From: Aequoribacter sp049615385
Lineage (GTDB): Bacteria > Pseudomonadota > Gammaproteobacteria > Pseudomonadales > Halieaceae
Direction: 5' to 3' (one strand)
Assembly (NCBI RefSeq): GCF_049615385.1
Contig: NZ_JBMZFL010000019.1
DNA length: 34,861 nt
In this document: piece by piece, positions 21,957 to 30,309 of the stretch
Numbering within the stretch: the first letter of the stretch is position 1
Layout: every line of letters begins with the position of its first letter
The notes under the pieces: model-generated
Database searches by the model: none
The model's input: the letters and a program-made list of their open reading frames with translations, nothing else
Told to the model about the DNA's origin: nothing
Position numbers and translations under genes: made by a program

Positions 21957-22496
21957 ATGATTTTCGTGGTGCGGGCGGGGTCGCTGTCCGAAGAAATTAA
22001 CGTTGAGGATCGGTCGCGCGCCGTTTACCTTGAGACAAAGGACGCGCGGGACAAGGAGATTGCGCGCCGTAAGGCTGGCGACATCGAGCTCGACGGGTTA
22101 ATGCCCATGGGGGACTATGAGGACAATCCTGCCCTTGCCGGCGTGAACGTCGTTTTCAGATATCAATCAAAGTCTGATGTGGATCTGGCTGCAGCCAAGT
22201 ATCACTCAGCGCTGCATCGAGGCGTTGGCGATGATGTCGATGAGGACCTGTATGAGATTGCGAAGCGATCCGCTGAGGTCGTGAACGTTGCGTCTGGGTT
22301 TTTGCGCAAGGCCGTTGAGTCCGTTTCCGGGTTGAGTGAAGAAATCAAGGCCGGCCCCGACGGCCTCAGTAAAGAGGACGCCCAATTGCTTGGCGATGCC
22401 AACTTGATCCTGACGCTGTACTCCGTCGCGATGCACGCTCATCGGCTGGACGGTGACCAAAAAAAGCGCTTGTGGTCGCCAGCGCAACCGACCTAG
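21957..22496 (+). CDS. Tail assembly chaperone, first ORF (gpG-like)
   Basis: ATG at 21957; a GTG directly before it is in frame. 179 residues, largely helical and acidic (IEYAKRSAEVV-type helices, GLSEEIKAGPDGLSKEDAQL), between tail tube and tape measure genes. The codons CAA AAA AAG at 22458-22466 form a slippery site, and the -1 frame continues to 22786. Two proteins are therefore expected: this short form and a fusion, as in lambda G and G-T. They hold the tape measure and recruit tube subunits. Confidence 0.8.
   Translation: MIFVVRAGSLSEEINVEDRSRAVYLETKDARDKEIARRKAGDIELDGLMPMGDYEDNPALAGVNVVFRYQSKSDVDLAAAKYHSALHRGVGDDVDEDLYEIAKRSAEVVNVASGFLRKAVESVSGLSEEIKAGPDGLSKEDAQLLGDANLILTLYSVAMHAHRLDGDQKKRLWSPAQPT
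22460..22466 (+). promoter_or_regulatory. Programmed -1 frameshift site, A AAA AAG
   Basis: Seven A bases (22459-22465) followed by G give a perfect A AAA AAG heptamer in the zero frame, the same slippery sequence as in Escherichia coli dnaX. GGTCG (22474-22478) can pair with CGACC (22489-22493) seven nt downstream, a spacing suited to a stimulatory hairpin; GCGCT/AGCGC (22466-22470, 22481-22485) gives an alternative or pseudoknot-like stem. The zero-frame stop lies 30 nt after the site. The -1 frame is open for 106 further codons. Confidence 0.78.
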
Positions 22497-22786
22497 AAGA
22501 ATTTGATTGCGGGGCGTGTACTCGCCCTATGCGTAAAAACAGAGGATGCCACGGGCCTACGCCGAACACGCCGACGAGGTACGACGGGACGGCTGCGGCG
22601 ACCAGGACTTGTCCGCGCAGGGTTTTGATCAGAAACGCGTGGATAGCGGACGTGTTCGACCTGTGGCGAGCAACCGAGGGCAAACTGGGGCTTTCCGTGC
22701 TAGACTGTACTCCAATGGTCGATGACGCGATGCGCGCGGTTGCCGAGGGCATCGCGATACGCGTGGATGCGGAGGGCAATAAATGA
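22466..22786 (+). CDS. Tail assembly chaperone frameshift extension (gpT-like)
   Basis: Read after the -1 shift, this frame adds 106 residues to the first ORF, for about 276 in all. A separate GTG at 22472 exists but has no ribosome site. The extension begins ALVVASATDLEEF and has DCGACTRPM with a later Cys, a possible zinc site, then helices near AWIADVFDLWRATEG. It ends 4 nt into the tape measure gene. The T-type domain is expected to contact tail tube subunits. Confidence 0.7.
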   Translation, partial: ALVVASATDLEEFDCGACTRPMRKNRGCHGPTPNTPTRYDGTAAATRTCPRRVLIRNAWIADVFDLWRATEGKLGLSVLDCTPMVDDAMRAVAEGIAIRVDAEGNK

Positions 22787-24399
22787 GCGAGCGGTTGATG
22801 TTCATCGCAGAGCTTGAGGCAGGCGGCTTTAACGCTGCGGCCGATGAGATGCGCGCAAAGGTGGCCGCATCAGGTCGAGCGGTGGCCGGTACTGCCGATA
22901 TCCAAGACAAGTTCGCCAAGAGCACGGACAAGACAAGATCGGCAATCGGTGGTGCCGCAACAGCGCTCAGCGGTTTGTCTGGTGCTGCTGGAGGCGCGGG
23001 GGGGGAGGTCGCGGCGCTGACTGGTGCGGTTGACAACCTGGGGTCAGCCATGGCGGGTGGTGGCCCTCTTGCGCTCGGCATCGTGGCCACGGTTGGCTTG
23101 CTGGGGGTTCTTGTCGAGCATTATTCAGGTGCCGCCGAGGCCGCCCAAGAGTCTGCGCGAATCCAGGCCCAGGCCATGAACGCCGCAGCGGATGCCATCA
23201 GCAAAGAAATCAAGGACGTCAACACCAGAATCGACGCGGCGCTAGGGATCACAGAAATTGACAAAAAGATTTCGAAACTGCGCGCTACGCTTGGCGCACT
23301 CCGGGCGATTGCCCGCGCTGACGTGGCTGACGTGGCAAAGGTGCTTATCGACAGGGGCGAGGACCCGCTGGATGCAATCAAGGCGGCCGGTGATCAAATC
23401 GCATCGGCCAAGAGCAAGGTTGACGATTACAGCGCCGCCCTAATCAAGGCCAATGGCCTCAAGCTGGTGCTGGATGCAGATACGGCCAAGCTCAAGGAGA
23501 TTGAGGACAGGCTTGCCAGGCTGCGGACAGGAAAGAAGGACCCGCTTGTTGTTGACGCGGAAGATCTCCTTCCTCCACTGCAGGCGTCTCGCGAAACCCA
23601 AGACGAGTTTTTTCTCCAAAACAGGGCGAGGTCGCATGCAAAGTTTGCCCAAGAGCAAGCAGACATTCAGCGCACGGCAATGGAGATTGAGGAGCAGCAT
23701 CATCAGTTTCGGCTACAGCAGATTGACAGCGACGCGCGAAAAGAAGTGGAGATAGAAAAGAAAAAGCAGGCAGAGATAAAAAAAGCGCGCGACCTCTCGT
23801 TGAAGGAAGAAGAGGCCAGGCAGAAGATGCAGGCAGACATTGTTGCCGCCAACCAACAGCGCGCGGCAGATGCTGCCGTGTTCGCCGCCGATATTGGTGC
23901 GCGAGCTGTTGAGGATCTCCTCGTTGGTGCGCTGACCAATCAGCAAGACTTGCTACTAAAAAGCATCGAGGCGATCGCCATACAGACTGGTACCTACATC
24001 GCCGGAATCGGCCTGGGCATGATTGCGTCAGGGTCGGCAAAGTTGTTTGGCCCCCCTGGGGCGCAGGCCATCGGCGCAGCCGAGATTGCCAAGGGCGGCG
24101 CGTGGCTGGCGTTGGGAAGCGGGCTGGGTGTCGGCGGGCGCCTTGCTGGCGTTGCGGTTTCGAAAAACGCACAGGCTAGGCAAGACGAGATTGACGATAT
24201 TACAGGCGATACGGATGAGCGGGCGCGACTTGCCGGCAGTGTTTCGTCTGGGTCCCTTGGCGCCAGGGTTGAGGGCGGAGGGCAGGTTGTGCACAATTTT
24301 GTTTTCAATGGTCCGGCGGTTGCCAATGACCAGGCTGGGCGCTGGCTTAATGACCAAATAAAAATGGCGCGCGGTGTAACATTGAGGCCAACGCGATGA
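22783..24399 (+). CDS. Tape measure protein
   Basis: 538 residues, the longest helical tail protein, right after the chaperone pair. An Ala/Gly-rich N-terminal third contains LALGIVATVGLLGVLV (about 96-113), a membrane-type segment. Coiled coil follows (about 290-365: AMEIEEQHHQFRLQQ, EVEIEKKKQAEIKKARDL). A second hydrophobic Gly-rich segment lies near 405-425 (TYIAGIGLGMIASGSAKLFG). At about 0.15 nm per residue this predicts a tail near 80 nm, short for a siphovirus. The hydrophobic parts may help DNA cross the membrane. Confidence 0.85.
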   Translation: MSERLMFIAELEAGGFNAAADEMRAKVAASGRAVAGTADIQDKFAKSTDKTRSAIGGAATALSGLSGAAGGAGGEVAALTGAVDNLGSAMAGGGPLALGIVATVGLLGVLVEHYSGAAEAAQESARIQAQAMNAAADAISKEIKDVNTRIDAALGITEIDKKISKLRATLGALRAIARADVADVAKVLIDRGEDPLDAIKAAGDQIASAKSKVDDYSAALIKANGLKLVLDADTAKLKEIEDRLARLRTGKKDPLVVDAEDLLPPLQASRETQDEFFLQNRARSHAKFAQEQADIQRTAMEIEEQHHQFRLQQIDSDARKEVEIEKKKQAEIKKARDLSLKEEEARQKMQADIVAANQQRAADAAVFAADIGARAVEDLLVGALTNQQDLLLKSIEAIAIQTGTYIAGIGLGMIASGSAKLFGPPGAQAIGAAEIAKGGAWLALGSGLGVGGRLAGVAVSKNAQARQDEIDDITGDTDERARLAGSVSSGSLGARVEGGGQVVHNFVFNGPAVANDQAGRWLNDQIKMARGVTLRPTR

Positions 24400-25196
24400 C
24401 TGCTAACTTTGGCGCGCTATACTCCAGCGTCGAGATTACGAGCGCAAACAACGTCATCATATTTGACGAGGGCGCTGGCGATCTGACTGCAACCATCGAT
24501 GTCGGCACATACTACCTGCATGATGGCCTTGCCGCGCAGGGATCTTTATTGGGAGCCATCGACAATGCAATGGACGCAGCGGGATCATTCTGGAGCGTAG
24601 GCATGGCGTCGTCACCGACAGATCCCACTGCGCTGCCGTCGGTCGGGATCGAATTTGCCTCAACACCAAACGCCACCGTGCAATGGACCAATCCGCTCAC
24701 GACGTTCGACCCAGCCCTGTTGGGTATCGATGGAACGTCAGACATGTCTACGTCGGCAAGCCAGATGGCCAAAAACACGCTGCAGCCATCATGCATCTGG
24801 ATCCCAGACCATCTTGTGAAGATAGACAAAGGTGAGCGATCGTCTCGCGAAAGCGTGACCCACGAGGGGCCATCTGGGTCACGCAACACTTTTTCACTGG
24901 ATATCGGATCACGACGCACGCGAATGTTGGCATGGGAATGGGTTGACGCTGATCGTATCTTTGAGGAGGACAACACTGCCGACCCTGCAGCTACTTTGCA
25001 AAATTTCTATGAAGAGTTTATTTCTGACGGACGGCCGTTTAAATATCTTAGGCACACGTCGTCACCAAAAGACGTTGCCCACGTTGTCGGCACGTACAGG
25101 CTTCTCGACCCCACCTCAATAAGAATTCCAGAGCGCGCGCAGATTGGCGTCGCAAAATATTCCGTTGGCCCGATCCCCATCAGGGGCGACGTATGA
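24396..25196 (+). CDS. Distal tail-like protein, 266 aa
   Basis: Begins 4 nt before the tape measure stop. Beta-rich N-terminal half (NVIIFDEGAGDLTATIDVG, YYLHDG), then RNTFSLDIGSRRTRMLAWEW and a helical FYEEFISDGRPFKYL segment, with YRLLDPTSI near the end. The place between tape measure and a large tip protein is where siphophages encode the distal tail hexamer that joins tube and tip. The call is positional. Confidence 0.55.
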   Translation: MTANFGALYSSVEITSANNVIIFDEGAGDLTATIDVGTYYLHDGLAAQGSLLGAIDNAMDAAGSFWSVGMASSPTDPTALPSVGIEFASTPNATVQWTNPLTTFDPALLGIDGTSDMSTSASQMAKNTLQPSCIWIPDHLVKIDKGERSSRESVTHEGPSGSRNTFSLDIGSRRTRMLAWEWVDADRIFEEDNTADPAATLQNFYEEFISDGRPFKYLRHTSSPKDVAHVVGTYRLLDPTSIRIPERAQIGVAKYSVGPIPIRGDV

Positions 25197-27472
25197 CCTA
25201 CCAGGGCGACGTTGAAACGAAGGCCGACGGATCCACGGTCCGGGATACGCACGTCGTGGGGTACTACATTGCGTTTGACGGCATTGGCGACCGGCTGGCA
25301 ATGTATGACTTCTCTGAGGCTGAATACGGCGCCCTGCCAGGGACCTACATTGTTGGACTCCAGCCCCCTCAAGGAAGCGGCCGCTCGCTGGACAGAGAGC
25401 AAGGGCTCGTCCAGATAGGCGGGTTCAATGCAGAAGTCCGCTCGACAGACGATGTGAATACATTTTTTGCCCGTCGAGGAGGAGTCGAGACCTCCATCAG
25501 AGATGGCCTCGACAAGGCGCACACCGTCATCACGCTGGCGAGTGGGTCGGCAACGTACGCAGATGGCGCAACGATACATGTCGACGCGGAGGCGATAACG
25601 CTGGGCGCCAACACCAGCGGCGGAGAATACACGGGATGCACTCGTGGTGCTCTTGGCAGCATCGCGACGGCGCACGCCGCCGAGGCAAGGGTAAGTGATC
25701 GGCCTTTGGTTTGGCTTGGGCGAAGGGCGGAGCTGGTTGCCGTTAATATTTTTTTATTGGAAACTGGCGACACTGTAACGTCAGAAACAATCTCAACCGG
25801 GCTGCTGTCGTCGTCGCCTAAGTTTGTTAATGGCGCATGGGAGATATCGTTTGCCGACATGTCTAGGGCGCTAAACGGAAGTGTATACACGGGATGGTCA
25901 CCTGTCGTCGTCACCGGCGCAGACATTACCTATGGTGGGGACAGCGTAGAGATCGCAGTGCCAGACGCAAAACAATTCAGTGATGAGGCTGACGGTTTTA
26001 TTCGAATAAGGATCGGGGACAGTCTGGAAATATACCGATTGCAGTCCGCCAATGTTGATCACGGGGCGAATACGATTACGGTCGTTTACGACGACATAAC
26101 ATATGCCGACGCCGTCAGCGGAGAAAGACTGAGGTCTCGCAACACTATTCAGTCCACCGAAGATCCTCCCGATGTCGAAATTCAACAAGTGCACGTTATA
26201 AACGACACACCAGGTCGGGCGGCATTGAAATTGATGCTGTCGGACTTGGGCGACGGGGCAGCAAGCGCAACATATGACGTATTGCCCGGCGTGGAGCGGG
26301 GCACGTCGGCAGCATCGCAGATCGAGTTGACAGGAAGAAGGATTGGCGCGGCTATTCCCGCGTCATGGGTTGACGTCGCCGCGTGGGAGGAGATTGACGA
26401 ATCAGGCGGCGCACGTCGGTCAGTATTCATCATAGACGAGCCCATGACCGTTGTAGATTTCCTGTGGCGCGAGGTTACCTGGCGCGCTGGCGCCCGCATC
26501 GAGACCACCCCAGCGGGCCTGATCACTGTTAAGCGGTACCTGCCGGCCATACCAGATGCATCTATAAAATCCCTTGGCGTATCGGACCTTGCGGATAAAA
26601 ACGTCTCGGTCGTCGACGACGAGGCAGACATCCCAAACCGCGCAGAATTCTCATGCAACTGGAACGTTCGCACAAGGGAGTATGAGCAGATTGTTAGCGT
26701 AGATTTCAACGACGTTGCGCAGCGATACGACTATGAGCGGCCGATCGAACTAGCATCAAGATCACTGCGCGTGGGGCGGTCAACGTCAGCGGTGTATGGC
26801 GCCATTGAGGGTGTCGACGAGATCGTTGGCAAGCTCGATCGTATCCACTCAAGATATGCCGACGGCGTCAGGAAGATCAGGCTAATATTCCCCTGGCGAT
26901 TCCACGTCGTTATGGCCCCTGGTTACATATTCAAATTTACTGACCCTCGTGCCCCTGACGGCGAGGGCGGTTACGGAATTTCCGGCAGGCAGTTTGAGGT
27001 GACCAGCACGGACCTGAATACACAGCAGGGACCTGTGGCCGTTGAGGCTGAGGAGCAGCAGCAAGGATGGATCGTTGCGCCATCCGCCACCGTGGCGAGC
27101 GTTGGCCCAGGCAACCAAATAACTTTGACGTCCAGCGAAGACTACCATGAAGGCAGCCCAGCACATCTTTTCATGACTGGCGCCACGGTTGCCCTTCGAG
27201 ACGCGACCTCATCGCCAAAATTTAACTCGGGTGAGGCGCAAACTGTGGCAAGCATAGATAGCGCCACGCAATTGACCCTGGACGCGCTGCCGGGGACATT
27301 CACGCTCGCCGCTGGCGACCTCATAGAGCTGGAAAACAGCGCCAACACTGGCAATGTGGCGACAACCACCAACGCCGACGTTCAAGATCATGGATTTCTA
27401 GCTGACGATACGGGCGAGCCCAAGATTGACCCAGGCGGCGGGACAGAAAGAGACGGCATAAAATGGCGGTAG
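25193..27472 (+). CDS. Large tail tip/baseplate hub protein, 759 aa
   Basis: The largest gene. ATG at 25193 overlaps the previous stop. It contains several beta-type domains, including TVITLASGSATYADGATIHV and a later TFTLAAGDLIELENS module. The middle has long strands with DEPMTVVDFLWREVTWRAGAR and a DKNVSVVDDEADIPNRAEFS segment, of a type seen in tail-associated hub proteins. It should form the tail tip with the distal tail protein. No lysozyme or protease motif was noticed. Position and length support the call. Confidence 0.6.
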   Translation: MTYQGDVETKADGSTVRDTHVVGYYIAFDGIGDRLAMYDFSEAEYGALPGTYIVGLQPPQGSGRSLDREQGLVQIGGFNAEVRSTDDVNTFFARRGGVETSIRDGLDKAHTVITLASGSATYADGATIHVDAEAITLGANTSGGEYTGCTRGALGSIATAHAAEARVSDRPLVWLGRRAELVAVNIFLLETGDTVTSETISTGLLSSSPKFVNGAWEISFADMSRALNGSVYTGWSPVVVTGADITYGGDSVEIAVPDAKQFSDEADGFIRIRIGDSLEIYRLQSANVDHGANTITVVYDDITYADAVSGERLRSRNTIQSTEDPPDVEIQQVHVINDTPGRAALKLMLSDLGDGAASATYDVLPGVERGTSAASQIELTGRRIGAAIPASWVDVAAWEEIDESGGARRSVFIIDEPMTVVDFLWREVTWRAGARIETTPAGLITVKRYLPAIPDASIKSLGVSDLADKNVSVVDDEADIPNRAEFSCNWNVRTREYEQIVSVDFNDVAQRYDYERPIELASRSLRVGRSTSAVYGAIEGVDEIVGKLDRIHSRYADGVRKIRLIFPWRFHVVMAPGYIFKFTDPRAPDGEGGYGISGRQFEVTSTDLNTQQGPVAVEAEEQQQGWIVAPSATVASVGPGNQITLTSSEDYHEGSPAHLFMTGATVALRDATSSPKFNSGEAQTVASIDSATQLTLDALPGTFTLAAGDLIELENSANTGNVATTTNADVQDHGFLADDTGEPKIDPGGGTERDGIKWR

Positions 27473-28893
27473 GGGCGAACGCGACATTTCAAGGGACAGA
27501 GGTTAACCGTGTGCGCCCTGGTCGTCACGCACGCAGGGAGACCGTGCGCGAGATTGCCCATGACCTGCACACCATTTACGAGGAGATTACGGGCGCGACC
27601 AGGCCGGATGGCGCAAGCCTGGTAGCCACGCCGCACATACACGACGGCGCGAGCGGCGCGATGCTGCCTCACCCGCTAGCAAGCGGAACGGTACAGGCCG
27701 AGCTTGTCCGTCGCCCCATCGCGAGCGCCGGCAATGTCGAGGACTGGGCGTTGTTTATGCAGTGGCCGGTATTCTGTGGCGCCGGAGTGGACACCGTCAC
27801 CCTTGCGTTAACGGTTGACGCAGATCACTCGGACACGATCAGGATGGGCACGCTTGATTCATCGTTGAATGCCGTCCAAGAGCTCAACGCTGGGAGTTAT
27901 TTTGGCCCAGGGGAACATTACTTGGCCCAGGAAGATTACGGGGTGATCATCAGGGAAATGTCTGTTACGGCCGGCGAGGTCAACGTAATCAAGGTGGAAG
28001 CATGGGATGCCGTTTCGAAGCCAGACGCGGCATCGGATGGCGAGGTGCCGCTTATTCCAGACAGCAGGGTTGTCCGTGATTATTTGGTGTTGGCGGGATC
28101 TCAAACGCCGACGGGGGTCGTTAAGCATGAAGTGAGCGACGCGGATCCTGGCGACGAGACTGTGCCGACTTCATTCACGCCGGTTGACGACAACCAACTA
28201 CAACAAGATGACCCAATCGGGTCATACATGCTCACAACGATCAATCAGGGGACCGCCGCCTTAATCGAGTCCCTTACCGGGCAGCCAAGCGGCGCCAACA
28301 CATCGGTGACAGTGTCTGGCCACGTCCATGCTGACGACGCAGCAACAGATATAGACGAGGCAGGGGAAGAGATAGACATGTGCCTGCTGTCGACCCCGTA
28401 CGGCGTGGCGCGCAGAATTGACAACGTCGACAGCGAGCATATGTCATCAGACGAGGTGGGCGCGCCTGAGGCGGCGGCAACATTGGTGAATTGGCGAGGG
28501 CGAATTTTCGCGCCCACTCTGCGCAATACGACGTCGAAAATACAGCTAACGTCGCACGGACTGTATGTCCCTCGTTCAAGGTCAGCCAGTCTTGCTGACT
28601 CGTCCGGCAAGATCAACGTATACGTCTTGGCGCGCGACACGAGCACCGACCCGATTACCGTTTTTGCGGAAACGTACGACGGCAGCAGCACGGGCACGGA
28701 AGGGTCTGCGGCAACGAGTGGGGCTGGTGGCTTGCAGATGCTCACCATATCCGGTCTTGATTGTTATCCTGGCAGTGGCAGCGACCCGGTGCCGGCGGAT
28801 CGCCTGATGCTAAGGATAAAGGTGCAGCCAAACAAGAGTAGCGCGTCCGCGGTTCACGCCGTGTATGGAATATGCGTGGCGTTCGAGGCATGA
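27463..28893 (+). CDS. Tail fibre/tip protein with HxH motifs, 476 aa
   Basis: ATG at 27463 overlaps the hub gene. An N-terminal helix (RRETVREIAHDLHTIYEEI) would attach to the tip. It carries HIHDG near residue 64 and GHVHADD near 286, patterns that bind metal in the core of trimeric phage fibres. The rest is beta-rich with long Ser/Thr/Asp stretches. It is a virion host-contact protein in all likelihood; the receptor is unknown. Confidence 0.6.
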   Translation: MAVGANATFQGTEVNRVRPGRHARRETVREIAHDLHTIYEEITGATRPDGASLVATPHIHDGASGAMLPHPLASGTVQAELVRRPIASAGNVEDWALFMQWPVFCGAGVDTVTLALTVDADHSDTIRMGTLDSSLNAVQELNAGSYFGPGEHYLAQEDYGVIIREMSVTAGEVNVIKVEAWDAVSKPDAASDGEVPLIPDSRVVRDYLVLAGSQTPTGVVKHEVSDADPGDETVPTSFTPVDDNQLQQDDPIGSYMLTTINQGTAALIESLTGQPSGANTSVTVSGHVHADDAATDIDEAGEEIDMCLLSTPYGVARRIDNVDSEHMSSDEVGAPEAAATLVNWRGRIFAPTLRNTTSKIQLTSHGLYVPRSRSASLADSSGKINVYVLARDTSTDPITVFAETYDGSSTGTEGSAATSGAGGLQMLTISGLDCYPGSGSDPVPADRLMLRIKVQPNKSSASAVHAVYGICVAFEA

Positions 28894-28894
28894 C

Positions 28895-29614
28895 ATGACC
28901 ATTTATAGATTTTGGCCGCCGCACCCGCTCAAAGACAGCGCCACGAAGGCCGGCAAGCCGATCCTCTCTGACCTGCCCCGCAGGATGGCAGGCAACCTGG
29001 CGGCACTGGAGGGCCACACAATGGGCGGCCAATCGGTGGCGGGATCAGAGAACCCAGCCCCGGTCAACCCTAGCGGGGTAAGAGGGCACAACCATAGCGG
29101 CGGTATCTTTGGCGCAAAGATCGAAAGGGGGATTCATTGTTTCTGCAATGACGACTTCAACACGTTCGACGGCACAGCGTGGGCCAATAACGAGGCGCAA
29201 CTTCTCCGCGGCGACACACACACTGCGGTCGGGGCTTCGTCGACAACGACTGGAGAAACGGCGCGCCAGCCGTTCCGGATATGGGTGCCTCCGTGCGAGG
29301 ATGCTGGCGCATTCTCGTCTATGACAGTTGTGGCAACAATTCACATTAGCGCGACAGCCCTTGTCGCGGGCGACGAGCTTAGAATATGGGCCGAGAACAG
29401 AACAGTGGCCAGGCTTCGCGGAGGCATATCGTCGCAAACGTATGGCGTGGCACCCGGTCACACCACGACGGGCGACAAGCAAGCAGAGACGTCAGAGGTT
29501 TCTTTTGTTCCGGGTGCGTGGAACAGTGTATACATATATTCCACCGTCGTCAGGGACGGAACAGCGGGAAACAGAGGGTGCACGTTTACGTACCTTGACT
29601 TTGCCGTTGGTTAA
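28895..29614 (+). CDS. Distal tail fibre-like protein, 239 aa, last late gene
   Basis: ATG at 28895 lies just after the previous stop; the 10 extra codons of the longer frame overlap the upstream gene. It begins MTIYRFWPPHPLKD and has a GHNHSGGIFGAKI segment, another HxH motif found in trimeric fibres. Jelly-roll-like strands follow (FRIWVPPCEDAGAFSSMTV, ELRIWAENRTVA) and the last strand is CTFTYLDFAVG. It shares the HxH feature with its neighbour and is probably part of the same fibre or tip complex. It ends 5 bp from the convergent leftward operon. Confidence 0.58.
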   Translation: MTIYRFWPPHPLKDSATKAGKPILSDLPRRMAGNLAALEGHTMGGQSVAGSENPAPVNPSGVRGHNHSGGIFGAKIERGIHCFCNDDFNTFDGTAWANNEAQLLRGDTHTAVGASSTTTGETARQPFRIWVPPCEDAGAFSSMTVVATIHISATALVAGDELRIWAENRTVARLRGGISSQTYGVAPGHTTTGDKQAETSEVSFVPGAWNSVYIYSTVVRDGTAGNRGCTFTYLDFAVG

Positions 29615-29619
29615 TTAGA

Positions 29620-29913
29620 TCAACCGAAATCAGCCCGATCGATTGCGTCCCACATCGCCTTTGCCATCTCCTCTTTGCTTCTGACGATGTAGACTTTATC
29701 GCCGAGCCATGACGAGTGCCATTTTTTTTGGTCGTCCGTCAACTTTCCCTTTGGACCCTTGACCTCTACGAGAATGGTGACACCCTCGGCTCCGATCAAA
29801 AGATCAGGCACACCCTTGCCGACGGCCGCCAGACTGGTCACGGTGCACCCCAGTCGCCTGGCCTCGTCAGCTATTTCTTTTTGATTTAGATCTACTCTTG
29901 CCGCGCGTCTCAT
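29620..29913 (-). CDS. VRR-NUC-type nuclease, 97 aa
   Basis: A compact PD-(D/E)xK nuclease. GVPDLLIG supplies the acidic residue and ILVEVKGPKGKLTDDQ the E-x-K pair, followed by W and a HSSWLGDKVYIV strand; this is the VRR-NUC order with full catalytic set. Such phage enzymes resolve branched DNA or act as nickases. It is the last gene of the leftward recombination operon and overlaps the preceding gene by 4 nt (ATGA). It would process junctions made by the Sak4-like ATPase and nucleases upstream. Confidence 0.83.
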   Translation of the reverse strand: MRRAARVDLNQKEIADEARRLGCTVTSLAAVGKGVPDLLIGAEGVTILVEVKGPKGKLTDDQKKWHSSWLGDKVYIVRSKEEMAKAMWDAIDRADFG

Positions 29914-30191
29914 CGTCGTCCCCCGAAACCGCTTTCGTCGTCAAGCCTCCAAGTAATATTGTCGGAGTCCCTAATTAGAGAGACGTTGCGATATCCGCCT
30001 GGCGTTTTTATTTCACCGCGAGCAAGCACTTCTGGAAATGCGACCCTGCCGGGCGTTGCCCTCCTTGTTTCCGGCTGAGCGTGTCTGACGTGACGACGAA
30101 TGACGCAGACAAGCCCATCAATCCTGTCTGCCCATATGGCTTGCTGAATGTTGCATAGTCTGTTCAGGATTTTTTCCTCATCCTTCGTCAA
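29910..30191 (-). CDS. Hypothetical helical protein, about 93 aa
   Basis: TTG at 30191 has GGGGAG 6 nt upstream and gives a start reading TKDEEKILNRLCNIQQ. A longer frame up to 30254 uses codons without a better site. Helical N-terminus, then RIDGLVCVIRRHVRH and a basic loop, then strand-like GGYRNVSLIRDSDNITW. The stop overlaps the nuclease start. It may support the VRR-NUC enzyme; family not recognised. Confidence 0.58.
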   Translation of the reverse strand: MTKDEEKILNRLCNIQQAIWADRIDGLVCVIRRHVRHAQPETRRATPGRVAFPEVLARGEIKTPGGYRNVSLIRDSDNITWRLDDESGFGGRR

Positions 30192-30309
30192 TTTTATCTC
30201 CCCATAAAACATGCGCCGTGCGCGGCACTTTCTTGAACTCGCCAGACCATCCACACGGGCACGTAAATCTAACTTTTACATCGCTGAGGTCGTCGCGGAC
30301 TTTAGTTAT
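30178..30309 (-). CDS. Possible small Cys-containing ORF without standard start, about 43 aa
   Basis: Between the YqaJ-like stop and the next gene, one frame reads VKVRFTCPCGWSGEFKKVP, which looks like half a zinc ribbon and like real protein, but has no ATG, GTG or TTG after the YqaJ-like stop; an ATA at 30309 is all there is. The open frame extends back to an ATG at 30492, where it shadows the nuclease gene. It may be expressed by an unusual start, by a long overlap, or be a remnant. Confidence 0.28.
   Translation of the reverse strand: MTKVRDDLSDVKVRFTCPCGWSGEFKKVPRTAHVLWGDKIDEG

Noticed and set aside
29600..29640. Bidirectional terminator between convergent operons
   Set aside because: Only a 4-bp GGTT/AACC stem is present and no T-run of useful length, so it was not called.
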